64,000 nucleotides of DNA from positions 6,820,001 to 6,884,000 of the forward strand of contig NZ_JAGRPV010000001.1 in assembly GCF_030014955.1 (NCBI RefSeq). The letters run 5' to 3'. The stretch is from Cohnella hashimotonis. Its GTDB lineage: Bacteria; Bacillota; Bacilli; Paenibacillales; Paenibacillaceae. This document shows positions 34,313 to 43,283 of this stretch, one piece after another; position 1 is the first letter of the stretch; each line of letters opens with the position of its first letter. The translations under genes and the position numbers were made by a program. The notes under the pieces are model-generated. The model was not told the DNA's origin. It searched no databases and was given only the letters and a program-made list of their open reading frames with translations.

Positions 34313-36028
34313 TTACACCAGACTGCCGCCCTTTTGCCGATACTTGAGAATGCCCTCGGACGCCCGGAAGGCGAGCGCGCCGACCGTGTCGGTCGGATTG
34401 TAGCCCGAGTTGTGCGGGAAGGCGCTGGCGCCGACAACGAACACGTTTTCCGCATCCCACATCTGCAAATACGTGTTGACCGCGGACGTGTCCGGCGAAG
34501 CGCCCATCACGACGCCGCCCGTATTGTGCGTGGACTGGTACGTCGTGATTTCGTACGGGCCGAGCTCCTTGAGCTGGTCGATATGGCTCGCGCCCATCTC
34601 CTTCATGATCTCCGCGCACTTGCCCGACAGGTACAGCGCGAGCTGGCGGTCCTGCTCCTCGAAGTCGAACGTCAGCCGCACGAGCGGATCGCCGTACGCA
34701 TCCTTGTATGTAGGATCGAGGTCGAGGAAGTGATGGCGAAAAGGCATGCACGACCCCTGCCCGCCGACGGACAGAAAGCGATTGGCGTATTTGACCGAGT
34801 TGGCCTTGAACTCGGCCCCCCAGGATGCGGTCCCTCCGGGCACGGGATTGTTGGCGATCGGACGCATGCCGGTCTGGCTGAGGCTGATCGAGCCGCCGTG
34901 GATGAACTTCAGGTCAGTATGGTCGAAATTGTCCCCGTTGTAATCGTCGAGGGATACGCCGAGCGAACCCGCGCCCGCGTACGTGTTGAACTGCTTGTCG
35001 TCGAAAAAGCCGGCCGCGTTGCCCTTCAGCACCTGGTATGCGTAGTTGCGGCCGATCACGCCCGTTCCGCTCGCGGGATCGTACGGCTTGCCAAGCCCCG
35101 ACATCAGCATCAGCTTGACGTTGTTGAACACGTAGCTGGTCACGACGACGATATCCGCCGGCTGCACGAGCTCCTCGCCCGTCGTGACGTCCGTATACAT
35201 GACGCCGGTCGCCTTGCCCCCCTGGTGAAGGATGCGGCGCACCTGCGAATGCGTGCGAATCTCGAACTTGCCCGTCTTCAGCGCCACGGGAAGCACGGTG
35301 ACGACGGGGTCCGCCTTCGCGCCGTACTCGCAGCCGAAGCGCTCGCAGAACGCGCAGTACTGGCAGGCGGCGCGGGAGATGCCGTCCGGATTCGTGTAGG
35401 GCTCCGACAGATTGGCCGACGGCATCATGTACGGGTGGAGCTTGAGCTTGGACGCCGCGTCGCTGAACATGCTGAGCGCGGGCGACTTCTTCATCGGCGG
35501 CGTCGGATAATCGGCCGAACGCTTCCCTCCGAGCGGGTTGGGCTCGCCCGAGATGCCGGCGAGCTTCTCGAACTTGTCGTAATACGGCTCCATCTCGTCG
35601 TAGGTGAGTCCCCAGTCCTGAATCGTCATGCCGTCCGGAATCTTGTTCTTGCCGTACCGCTCGATCGTCTTGGAACGAATCTCGAAGTCGTACGGTAGGA
35701 AGCGATAAGTTTGCCCGTTCCAGTGGACGCCGGCTCCGCCAAGCCCTTCGCCCAGCAGGAACGAGCCGTACGAGCGCATCGGCAGCGCGCGAATTTTCTC
35801 CGTGCTCCGGAAAGTCACCGTATCCTTCGATAAATCCTGCATCAGCTCGTACCGCAGTCCATAGCGGAGCTCGTCGTGGACCATAAAATAGTCCTCCGTC
35901 TTGCGTTCCTTGCCTCGCTCCAGGCCGACGACGTTCAGCCCGCTCTTCGTCAGCTCGGCGGCGATGATGCCGCCCGCCCAGCCGACGCCCACGATGACGA
36001 CGTCCGTTTTCGGCAGCGTTTTGGCCAT
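34313..36028 (-). CDS. GMC-family oxidoreductase, gluconate 2-dehydrogenase-like large subunit
   Basis: 571 residues. FAD binding at VGVGWAGGIIAAELTKSGLNV near the N-terminus. A cysteine cluster (CQYCAFCERFGCEYG, about 225-240) is typical of membrane-bound sugar-acid dehydrogenases. The C-terminal GMC block STHNTGGVVMG ... HNSGYNPTDT holds the catalytic His-Asn. It has no signal peptide; the small subunit just upstream has a Tat signal, so both may be exported together. It would oxidise a sugar, sugar acid or polyol outside the membrane. GGAGAGGA lies 11 bases before the ATG. Confidence 0.87.
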   Translation of the reverse strand: MAKTLPKTDVVIVGVGWAGGIIAAELTKSGLNVVGLERGKERKTEDYFMVHDELRYGLRYELMQDLSKDTVTFRSTEKIRALPMRSYGSFLLGEGLGGAGVHWNGQTYRFLPYDFEIRSKTIERYGKNKIPDGMTIQDWGLTYDEMEPYYDKFEKLAGISGEPNPLGGKRSADYPTPPMKKSPALSMFSDAASKLKLHPYMMPSANLSEPYTNPDGISRAACQYCAFCERFGCEYGAKADPVVTVLPVALKTGKFEIRTHSQVRRILHQGGKATGVMYTDVTTGEELVQPADIVVVTSYVFNNVKLMLMSGLGKPYDPASGTGVIGRNYAYQVLKGNAAGFFDDKQFNTYAGAGSLGVSLDDYNGDNFDHTDLKFIHGGSISLSQTGMRPIANNPVPGGTASWGAEFKANSVKYANRFLSVGGQGSCMPFRHHFLDLDPTYKDAYGDPLVRLTFDFEEQDRQLALYLSGKCAEIMKEMGASHIDQLKELGPYEITTYQSTHNTGGVVMGASPDTSAVNTYLQMWDAENVFVVGASAFPHNSGYNPTDTVGALAFRASEGILKYRQKGGSLV

Positions 36029-36050
36029 AGTTGGTCTTGTCCTCTCCGCC

Positions 36051-36827
36051 TTAGTGGGCGCTTAGATGGTCTTGCAGGCTGCTCGGCGCGATGACCGCGA
36101 AGTCCTTGTCGATGACGTCCGTGTAGCTCATCTGGTTGCCGGGGTAGCTTCGCATTTTCCAGCCGTTCATGTCCGCGTTGCCGCCGTACAGCGGATCGCT
36201 GTACGCGCCTTCGAGCGTGCTGCTCCGCAGCATTTTGAAAAAACCGCTCGCCGAGATCGTCGTCAGCTTCACCTCGTCGGACTCGAACGCCTTCAGCACC
36301 TCGTCCTGCTGCTCGGCCGCGAGCTCCGAGAAGCCCTTCGTAAATTTCGTCTGGCTGTAATTTTCCAATTCCCGCAGTCCGATCTCGAACATTTCCCGCC
36401 GTTTCAAGCGGCCCTGATAGCCCTGCACCTTCTCTCCCGCGTAAAAGGGAGGCGACATGTATTCCCTGGAATTGAATCCCCACTCTCCCGCCAGCTGGTG
36501 GTCGATAAAAAACGGGACGCCGAGCGCGAGCGCGCCGGGACCGGCGTCGTCTGCCGGAAAGATCCGCTCCGTAGCCGCCGATACGATGCCAAGCTGCTCC
36601 TGCGTAAAGAACATTGGCGCGCGATTGTAGCTCTTGATGTCCGCAGCCGTGCCTTCGCCCGTTTGGGGAGCGTTCTCCGTTTTCTTCGACGGCCGGATCA
36701 GGCTGCCGAGCGCCCCGCCCACGATGACGCCGCCGACCGCATAGCCGGCCTGGACGAGAAATTTCCGCCGGGAAGGCTGCTCGACGTTGTCATGGCCGGA
36801 GCCGCCTTTGTGATTCTGGTCAGCCAT
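36051..36827 (-). CDS. Gluconate 2-dehydrogenase subunit 3 family protein with Tat signal
   Basis: 258 residues. SRRKFLVQAG followed by a hydrophobic stretch is a twin-arginine signal. The body (FFTQEQLGIVSAATERIFPADDAGPGA ... GFSELAAEQQDEVLKA) is that of the small subunit that partners GMC dehydrogenases. GGAGGTG precedes the ATG by 5 bases, and the large subunit begins 22 bases after its stop. tatC and tatA lie about 5 kb away. Confidence 0.87.
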   Translation of the reverse strand: MADQNHKGGSGHDNVEQPSRRKFLVQAGYAVGGVIVGGALGSLIRPSKKTENAPQTGEGTAADIKSYNRAPMFFTQEQLGIVSAATERIFPADDAGPGALALGVPFFIDHQLAGEWGFNSREYMSPPFYAGEKVQGYQGRLKRREMFEIGLRELENYSQTKFTKGFSELAAEQQDEVLKAFESDEVKLTTISASGFFKMLRSSTLEGAYSDPLYGGNADMNGWKMRSYPGNQMSYTDVIDKDFAVIAPSSLQDHLSAH

Positions 36828-36952
36828 CCTTTCACCTCCAATTTTCGTTCCGGATTTTCCCGATTAGTTTTTTCCAAAATTAAGTCCTTATGCATTCCGG
36901 GCGGCTGGCTATGCTAACTTCAAACCAATCCAATATAAGGTGGAGATTCGCC

Positions 36953-37699
36953 ATGGCAACCGCAATCGCAACAAAGCGCCGGATGCTCGCGATCGCTTGC
37001 GCCGCAAGCGTACTGACGCTGGCCGCCTGCCAGAGCCACAGCTTGCGCGAGCAGTCGGTCAAGCAAGCGGCAGACGCGCAGCGCATCGTAGACGACCGGC
37101 TGAAGCTGCACTCCGTGCAGCGGCCGCAGATCGCCGGACAGCACGATCCGGCGGTCATCCCGAGCGTCGACCGGGAGAAGACGAGGACGACCAACCAATA
37201 CGGCGCGTCGGGACAAGGCATGGGCAGCGGCGTGCTGAGCCGGATCGGCAGCTCGGGGCTGCGCGGGCGCGGCGCCTCGTCGGACCTGGAGGCCGAGCTT
37301 GCCGGCGCAGGGTTGGCAGGCGTTCGCGTGCTCGTGGCAAACGATACGGTGTTCCTCGCGGCCAAGGACCGGGGACCGTCCGCGTCCTCGACGGATCACC
37401 TTCAGCGCAAGCTGCTGAGCAATACCGGCGGCCTGTCCGGCAAAGGACCGGAGCCCGGTCCGCACGGCGGCATCGGCATACGCTCAGTCGACACGGACAG
37501 GACGGATACGCTGGCCGCAGCCGAGCAATGGCTGAAAGACCGCGGCTTCGGCGAACGCATCGTCACCGTCGCCGGCCCCGAGGCCGTCGCGCTGATCGAC
37601 CGCTTGCGGTCGCAAGGCGCGGACGGGACGTCCGGCAGCCACGATCAGGAGATCGCGCAGCTGATGAGGCTGGCCGGCGCGGCGAAGGATGGGAAGTAA
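36953..37699 (+). CDS. Lipoprotein of unknown function
   Basis: 248 residues. Lipobox LAAC near residue 22, a polar region, then GVRVLVANDTVFLAA and a C-terminal segment GFGERIVTVAGPEAVALIDRL. The last part recalls the YhcN/YlaJ sporulation lipoproteins (BON-like), but the match is weak. AAGGTGGAG lies 7 bases before the ATG at 36953. It is a single-gene unit with its own terminator. Confidence 0.65.
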   Translation: MATAIATKRRMLAIACAASVLTLAACQSHSLREQSVKQAADAQRIVDDRLKLHSVQRPQIAGQHDPAVIPSVDREKTRTTNQYGASGQGMGSGVLSRIGSSGLRGRGASSDLEAELAGAGLAGVRVLVANDTVFLAAKDRGPSASSTDHLQRKLLSNTGGLSGKGPEPGPHGGIGIRSVDTDRTDTLAAAEQWLKDRGFGERIVTVAGPEAVALIDRLRSQGADGTSGSHDQEIAQLMRLAGAAKDGK

Positions 37700-37731
37700 T
37701 TCGGAGATATTTGAAAGCAGACATAGGAAAA

Positions 37732-37763
37732 AGCCGCCAGGGAAGATCGCCTGGCGGTTCTTT
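37732..37763 (+). terminator. Terminator after lipoprotein gene
   Basis: GCCGCCAGG and CCTGGCGGT form a 9-bp stem with a 7-base loop, followed by TCTTT. Confidence 0.75.
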
Positions 37764-37907
37764 GGCAGTAGCCTATACAGTTAGCGGCCTGACGCCGACC
37801 GTCTGAACGCATTACAGACCGCGCCAAATTCCAGAGTGACGCCGGCAGCGATGCGCGATCGGACAATGCCTCCCGTGAGCGCGATTCGCCTGCCGGAGGG
37901 GAACAGA

Positions 37908-38096
37908 TGAATGCCTGCAAATTTACATCCTTTTTCTACATGACAGACTTCGAACAATAAAAAGATGCGAATCTGCAGGCTTTGATCTCTTTCCCTTTGT
38001 GATTTTCGGGTTTCACAGCTAAATAGATGCTGATTTGCAGGCATTTTCGCTTCCGCTCGTCAAATCGGCTGAAAGCCTGCACGGATGCAGGCATTT
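37908..38096. repeat. Four-motif intergenic element, TGCAGG family (copy B)
   Basis: Four related motifs about 50-60 bases apart: GATGAATGCCTGCAAATTTA near 37912, GATGCGAATCTGCAGGCTTT near 37963, GATGCTGATTTGCAGGCATT near 38027, and GCCTGCACGGATGCAGGC near 38075. They share CCTGCA/TGCAGG halves with the element at 18682-18860. No coding frame is supported. Confidence 0.65.
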
Positions 38097-38196
38097 AGCT
38101 ACTGGTTTACAGAAGGCGATATTTTATCCCCGCATCATGAAGCAGGCCGTTCCGAGCTTACAGCTTCAGTCATTGATCGTCTGCGTAAAAGTCTGG

Positions 38197-38589
38197 CTAC
38201 TTGCTCGCGAGGAATGTCTCGTATTGCCCGGCATCCATCAGACCGCCGACCGCCTCCGCGGGATCGCCATCCACCTCGACTTCGACGATCCAGCCTTCTC
38301 CGTAGGGGTCCGCGTTGACCTTCTCCGGCGCAGTCAGCAGCTCCTCGTTCACGCGTACGACTTTTCCGTCCACCGGGCTGAACAGATCCGACACCGTCTT
38401 GACCGACTCGATCGTCCCCATCGGCTGATTCGCCGCGAGCGCATCGCCTACTCCGGGCAGCTCGACAAAGACGATGTCTCCGAGCAGACTCTGCGCATAA
38501 TCGGTGATGCCAACCCGAATGACGCTCGCCGTCGCCTCCGCCCACTCATGCTCCTCCGTGTAACCCAAACCAGCCTTGATCTCGCTCAT
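38197..38589 (-). CDS. gcvH: Glycine cleavage system H protein
   Basis: 130 residues, usual length. The lipoylated lysine is in TIESVKTVSDLFSPVDG, and the N-terminal YTEEHEWAE is typical. H protein carries the aminomethyl group between the P, T and L enzymes. The ATG at 38589 has AGAGG 9 bases upstream; an ATG at 38598 is too close. It is the only gcv gene here; gcvT and gcvP must be elsewhere. A tandem glycine riboswitch precedes it. Confidence 0.93.
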   Translation of the reverse strand: MSEIKAGLGYTEEHEWAEATASVIRVGITDYAQSLLGDIVFVELPGVGDALAANQPMGTIESVKTVSDLFSPVDGKVVRVNEELLTAPEKVNADPYGEGWIVEVEVDGDPAEAVGGLMDAGQYETFLASK

Positions 38590-38644
38590 CTTCGTCATCC
38601 TCTCGTTTAAGGTCGCACCGCTGCCTGCCGCAATAAGCGCCGAA

Positions 38645-38868
38645 CGGCAAAAAAGGACAGAGCAACGGCAAGCTGCCGTATGCTCTGTCCCGGGTACCTG
38701 AGAGATTAGACGGGGCGTTCGCTCCGCCCTTACCCCTTTGGTGGCTGTTCGCTCTCTCCAGAGGCGCGTCGGATGGCGGTACTTTTACCTGAAAGTTTGA
38801 TCCTGCGGCGGGCCGGCCGCGGACTTGCTCCTTCGGTGCCGCGCCGTCGGCGCAGTCTCTCCCTGCCA
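38645..38868 (-). promoter_or_regulatory. Tandem glycine riboswitch with terminator
   Basis: Read on the minus strand, aptamer 1 runs from GGGAGAGAC (about 38867) through AAACTTTCAGGTAAAAGTACCGC. Aptamer 2 runs from TCTGGAGAGAGC (about 38763) through CTAATCTCTCAGGTACC to GGGACAGAG (38683). The final GGACAGAGCA also pairs with TGCTCTGTCC at 38663-38654, followed by six T: a terminator that glycine binding should control. It lies about 55 bases before gcvH. Confidence 0.92.
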
Positions 38869-38991
38869 TCGTCATCCGCAAATATAAGATTTTACACGGA
38901 TAGCTTAATTCACGCGGGGAATGGATGTCAATCGATTTGGCTGAATCAAACAAACTTTTACTGGTCATCGAAGCTGCGTCGACGAATAAAA

Positions 38992-39117
38992 CGGACACAG
39001 CATCCGCTATTGCTTAAAATGAAGCGCAATGAAACGCTAACTGCATAAATAAAGAATCTGGTGTCCGTAAGGCTTGATTTTAAGCGCTTTGCGGCGAAAT
39101 AGCGGATGCTATGTCCG
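38992..39117. repeat. Inverted-repeat intergenic element, ACAGGATCCGCTATT family (copy 1)
   Basis: CGGACACAGCATCCGCTATT at 38992-39011 and its near reverse complement AATAGCGGATGCTATGTCCG at 39098-39117 bracket an AT-richer core. The core has a further CTGGTGTCCGTAAGG piece and AAGCGC pieces. The same motif occurs four times each at 57027-57204 and 59383-59559. Confidence 0.72.
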
Positions 39118-39131
39118 CTGCGGGGAGGACT

Positions 39132-39217
39132 GGAAGGCTTCGGTGGCTTCGATGGTTTCGGTGGTTTCGGTGGTTTCGGTGGTTTCGGTGGCTTCGGTGG
39201 CTTCGGTGGCTTCGGTG
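39132..39217. repeat. 9-bp microsatellite-like array
   Basis: About nine to ten units of GGTTTCGGT or GGCTTCGGT lie in a row. This is a slippage-prone tract between the gcvH leader and the end of the response-regulator gene. No coding role is supported. Confidence 0.85.
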
Positions 39218-39295
39218 ATTGGATGCGCTTGACGGTTTAGTAAGATTGGTGGCGGCTAGGTCGCTTCAGTGGATTGGGTTCCTTTGCACATCCTC

Positions 39296-40543
39296 CTACT
39301 CCTGCCTCTCTTCATCCTCCGTCCCGCGCTCCTCCCGCCCGCTTGCCTCCTGCGAATGTCCGCATTCAATTGCGGCGCCGCCTTTCATTTCCTGCCTGTA
39401 CTCGGACGGCGTGCAGCCCGCCTTCTTGCGGAATACCTGGGAGAAGTGGCGCACGTCCGGATAGCCGACCCGCTCCGCGATATCGCCGATCTTCAGCTCC
39501 GAGCCGCCCAGCAGCTCCATCGCACGCGAGATTCGCAGGTTGGTGACGTACTCCTTGAAGCCCGTCCCCGCCTTCTGCTTGAACAGCTGGCTGAAATAGA
39601 CCGGGTTCAGGTACACGATCGACGCCACTTTCTCCAGTCCGATCTCCTCGCCGAAATGCGTATGGATGTACTGAACCGCGACCTCGATCGCCTTTTCTCC
39701 CCCGCTCGCGTAGTGATCGTACACCTGCGCGGACGATGCGCTTCGCATGCGGCGCACCTCGCCGGGCACGGCTGCCAGATCGTCGATGCGCCCCGAATGC
39801 AGCACCTGGAACGGCGTTTTCAAGTAACGCTTCAGATGGGTGCGGAGCTTGTCGACGAGCAGGCCGAGCCCAGCTTCCTCCCGCAGCGTCACGAGTCCAA
39901 GCAGGCTGTGCGCGTCAATGCTCGCGACGAAGCCTTTGCCGGCGGAATCCATCAGCTCGGTCAGCACGTTCTCTACGATGAAGTGCTCCAGCTTCGTATC
40001 GGCATCGCTGTCCAGACGCACCATAAGCAGGTTGAAGTACGGGTGGCTCTCCGTGAACGGCGCGATATCGATGCCGCCCAGGTCGAGACCGGACGCCCAA
40101 CGCGCGAATACGCCTTCCCGAAGGAACCGCAGATTGCGCTTCATCAGGTCGGCTTCTTTGTTGCGCTCGCTCTCCTCCGCGATCTCGCGCGCAAGCTCGT
40201 CGATCAGTCCGATTAGCGACTCCTTGCCGATCGGCTTGAGCATATAGTCCCTGGCGCCGAGCCGCACGGCCTCCTGCGCGTACGCGAACTCCGAATGCGC
40301 CGAGATGACGACCCACTTCACCTGCGGCTGCATGCGACGGGAAAATGCCATCAGCTCAAGTCCCGTCATGCCGGGCATCAGCACGTCGGTCAGCACCAGA
40401 TCGACATGCTTGGTCCGAAGCGCTTGTACGGCTTCTTCCGGATTCCCCGCGAGCAGGACGCGATGCTCGGGGAAACCGCGGGAGATCGTCCGCTCGATGC
40501 CGCTGCGGATGACTTCCTCGTCGTCGACGACGAGAATATTCAT
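39296..40543 (-). CDS. YesN-type response regulator with AraC DNA-binding domain
   Basis: 415 residues. The receiver domain (1-120) has the DDEE acidic pair, phospho-acceptor aspartate in LVLTDVLMPG and the conserved lysine in MLKPIG. A middle region of unknown role follows. The C-terminal AraC double helix-turn-helix starts at GLEKVASIVYLNPVYFSQLFKQKAG. The ATG at 40543 overlaps the kinase stop by one base (TGATG) and has GAGGGGG upstream. It should control the adjacent sugar importer. Confidence 0.92.
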   Translation of the reverse strand: MNILVVDDEEVIRSGIERTISRGFPEHRVLLAGNPEEAVQALRTKHVDLVLTDVLMPGMTGLELMAFSRRMQPQVKWVVISAHSEFAYAQEAVRLGARDYMLKPIGKESLIGLIDELAREIAEESERNKEADLMKRNLRFLREGVFARWASGLDLGGIDIAPFTESHPYFNLLMVRLDSDADTKLEHFIVENVLTELMDSAGKGFVASIDAHSLLGLVTLREEAGLGLLVDKLRTHLKRYLKTPFQVLHSGRIDDLAAVPGEVRRMRSASSAQVYDHYASGGEKAIEVAVQYIHTHFGEEIGLEKVASIVYLNPVYFSQLFKQKAGTGFKEYVTNLRISRAMELLGGSELKIGDIAERVGYPDVRHFSQVFRKKAGCTPSEYRQEMKGGAAIECGHSQEASGREERGTEDEERQE

Positions 40544-42351
40544 CAAGAATCCCCCTCTTCTGCGGGTTTCGGAAACGAAACCATAATCTTCGTGCCGCGC
40601 TCGCATTCGCTCTCGATACGAAGCCCGAACCCTTCCCCGTACATCAGCGCAATGCGGCGGTGCACGTTCGCGAGCCCGATACCCCGGCGTCCTGCGGCAT
40701 CCTCCTGCCGGGCCGGCGCCGCGGCCGCATCCTCCAACGACTGCCGGATGCGAAGCAGCGTCTCCTCGTCCATGCCGACGCCATTGTCCTCGACGACGAT
40801 GACGAGCGCGTCCTCCGTCTCCTCCGAGCAAATCCGTAGCACGCCTTCTCGGCTTAGCGGCTCAAGCCCGTACTTCACGGCGTTCTCCACGATCGGCTGC
40901 AGGATCATCTTCGGCACCTGGGCGCCGAGCCAGCGCTCCTCCACCTCGATCTCGGTATTAACGCGACCGCCGAGCCGCGTCTCGATAATGGTGAGATAGT
41001 GGCGCAGCTGCTCGAGCTCAAGCCGGAGCGGCGCGCGCGAGGCCTCTTCCCAGTCACTGCTGTACCGAAAAATCCGAGAAAGCGCCAGGATCAGGCGCCC
41101 AAGCCGGTCGTTCTCCCGCTCGTCGAGCAGCCAATAGATCATGTCGAGCGTGTTAAACAAAAAGTGCGGGTTGACCTGAGACTGGAGCGCCTGCAGCTGG
41201 GCGTTTTTCTCGCTGATCGACAGCAGCTTTTCTCGTTCGATCAAGTTGTCCATCTGCTGGACCATCCGGTTGAAAGAGCCCACGAGCACGTTGAGCTCCT
41301 GATAGGAATGGACGCGGACCCGCCCCTGAAAGTTCCCTAACTCGACCTGCTTCATTTGCTGAATCAGCCGCTTGAACGGCGAGGAGAACGAGCGCGACAC
41401 GAGCGTCGCCAGCGCCGTGGCCGCCGCGACGAGCAGGATGACGACCGTGAGCAGGAACCGCTGCGTCTGCTTCAGCTCCAGCTTCAGGTCGCGCTTCGGC
41501 GTCACGCCGATAACCGTCCAGTCCGCCGTGCCGATCCGGGCCGCCGTCAGCAGCGCGTCCTTGCGGTCGCGGACGGCGACCTCGCTTTTCTTCAGCGCGC
41601 CCGGCCAGTCGGCGGGCAATGCCTCCGCCTCGGAACCATCCACCTCCGGCCTGGTCCGGACAATCACGTTTCCGGCCGAATCGCGGATGACGACACTGCT
41701 GCCCGGCCCGATGCTGGCGTTGGAGAGCGCCGAGAGGATCGGGTCCTCCTCCGTCTCGATCAGCACATAGCCGACCGACTTCATCGTGCTGAGCTCGAAC
41801 AGCTGGCGGCCGAACGCGAACACCGGGCTGTCGATGCCGCCGCTCATCGGCGCCTGCGGGTATACGCCCAGCCAGCGCATATCCCCCTTGGACTTTTGCA
41901 GCTCGGCATACCAGTCCGTCATCTTGTAATCCCGCGTCGAAGATCCGATCGAGCGGTCGAAGCTGTACACCTTGCCCTGGCTCGAGATGACGTGGATGCC
42001 GACGATATCGCTCCGCGAATAGAAGATCGCGCCCAGAATATCGGTGATCTGCCGCTCCCGGTTGACAGAGCTTACTTCCGGGGAGCCCGCGGGCGTCTTC
42101 TGCTGCAGCAGCTGCATCAGCTCGTTGTTGCTGTTGAGCGACTTGGTGACGCTGTCGTAGCCTTTGAGCATGAGCTCGAACAGACCGACCGTTTGCGATA
42201 TGTTTTTTTTCGCGATGACGCCGACCTTGTCCCTGATCTGTTCGGTCGCCCGCTGATAGTAGACGAGGCTGACGATGAGCAGAAGCCCGAGCATGCTGAA
42301 GAGGAAGATCAGGAACAAGCGGCCATGGATGGACTGGAATCTTTTTCTCAT
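40543..42351 (-). CDS. YesM-type sensor histidine kinase
   Basis: 602 residues. Membrane helices near 12-32 and 305-325 flank a ~270-residue extracellular sensor region; then a HAMP domain, a His-kinase domain with NPHFLFNTLDMIYW (phospho-acceptor histidine) and a HATPase with ILQPIVENAVKYG and VEDNGVGMD. It ends in a 1-base overlap with the regulator. Its ribosome site is weak. The permease stop is 9 bases upstream, so kinase and importer genes form one operon. Confidence 0.92.
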   Translation of the reverse strand: MRKRFQSIHGRLFLIFLFSMLGLLLIVSLVYYQRATEQIRDKVGVIAKKNISQTVGLFELMLKGYDSVTKSLNSNNELMQLLQQKTPAGSPEVSSVNRERQITDILGAIFYSRSDIVGIHVISSQGKVYSFDRSIGSSTRDYKMTDWYAELQKSKGDMRWLGVYPQAPMSGGIDSPVFAFGRQLFELSTMKSVGYVLIETEEDPILSALSNASIGPGSSVVIRDSAGNVIVRTRPEVDGSEAEALPADWPGALKKSEVAVRDRKDALLTAARIGTADWTVIGVTPKRDLKLELKQTQRFLLTVVILLVAAATALATLVSRSFSSPFKRLIQQMKQVELGNFQGRVRVHSYQELNVLVGSFNRMVQQMDNLIEREKLLSISEKNAQLQALQSQVNPHFLFNTLDMIYWLLDERENDRLGRLILALSRIFRYSSDWEEASRAPLRLELEQLRHYLTIIETRLGGRVNTEIEVEERWLGAQVPKMILQPIVENAVKYGLEPLSREGVLRICSEETEDALVIVVEDNGVGMDEETLLRIRQSLEDAAAAPARQEDAAGRRGIGLANVHRRIALMYGEGFGLRIESECERGTKIMVSFPKPAEEGDS

Positions 42352-42360
42352 TCTCTCATC

Positions 42361-43242
42361 TTATCCCTTAACCGCGCCCGCTACCATGCCTTTCGTTATT
42401 TTCTCGGCCAGCAGGAAGTAGACGAGGATGACCGGCAGCGCTCCGAGCACGAGGAAGGCGCCGATCGCCCCGTAGTTGACCGAGTATTGGCTGACGAAGC
42501 TGTACACGCCGAACGGCAGCGTCTTGAGCGCTTCCTTGGAGATGAACGTGGCGGCGAGAATGTATTCGTTCCACACGTTGATGAACGTCAGGATGCATAC
42601 CGTCATGATCGGCGGCACCGATACCGGCAGGATGATGCTGCGGAAAATGCGCAGCACGTTCGCCCCGTCCATGATGGCCGACTCCTCGATCTCGTGCGGA
42701 ATCGTGCGTAGAAAGCCGCTCATAATGAAGACGGCGATCGGGATCTGGAACGCGATATAGGGCAGGATCATCGCCCAGCGCGTGTTCAGGACGTGGATGT
42801 TTTTGAAAATGAGCATGAGCGGCAGCAGCGTGCTCTGCAGCGGGATCATGAGGCCCATCAGGAAGATCAGCATGACGATATGGCCGTACTTCCAGCGAAA
42901 ACGCGTAATCGCGAAGGCGGCGAGCGACGCGAGCAGAATGACGCAGACCATCGTGACCGAGGTCACGATCACGCTGTTGAGCAGGTAGTGCCAGTAGCGG
43001 CCGCCCGCGAGCGCGTTCGAATAGTTGCTCCATTGCACGGAGGCCGGCAGGGCGAAGAAGCTCCCCGACAGAATCTCCTCGTTGGTCTTGACCGAGTAGA
43101 TGAGCAGCCACAGCAGCGGGTACAGCTGCGTGACGAGCAGGACGCCGAAGAAGCCGAATACGATCGTCTTTTTGAGGGAAAACCCGCGCCTTCGAGTCTG
43201 GACGGCAGGCTCCCGGACGGCGATGCTGGCGGATTGGCTCAT
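42361..43242 (-). CDS. ABC sugar importer permease, MalG type
   Basis: 293 residues with six membrane spans. The EAA-type loop is IEESAIMDGANVLRIFRSI. AAGGGGG lies 9 bases before the ATG. It pairs with the permease at 43284-44177. The sugar is unknown. Confidence 0.88.
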   Translation of the reverse strand: MSQSASIAVREPAVQTRRRGFSLKKTIVFGFFGVLLVTQLYPLLWLLIYSVKTNEEILSGSFFALPASVQWSNYSNALAGGRYWHYLLNSVIVTSVTMVCVILLASLAAFAITRFRWKYGHIVMLIFLMGLMIPLQSTLLPLMLIFKNIHVLNTRWAMILPYIAFQIPIAVFIMSGFLRTIPHEIEESAIMDGANVLRIFRSIILPVSVPPIMTVCILTFINVWNEYILAATFISKEALKTLPFGVYSFVSQYSVNYGAIGAFLVLGALPVILVYFLLAEKITKGMVAGAVKG

Positions 43243-43283
43243 GGGGTTGCGCCCCCTTTCCTATTTTCGCGGCATTGGCGGCA

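Noticed and set aside
36953..37699. Firm YhcN/YlaJ sporulation lipoprotein call
   Set aside because: Only the lipobox and a loose C-terminal resemblance support it, so it is left as an unknown lipoprotein.
38645..38868. T-box leader
   Set aside because: The GGGACAGAG ends and paired CTCTCAGG cores identify a glycine riboswitch; no GGTGG core is present.
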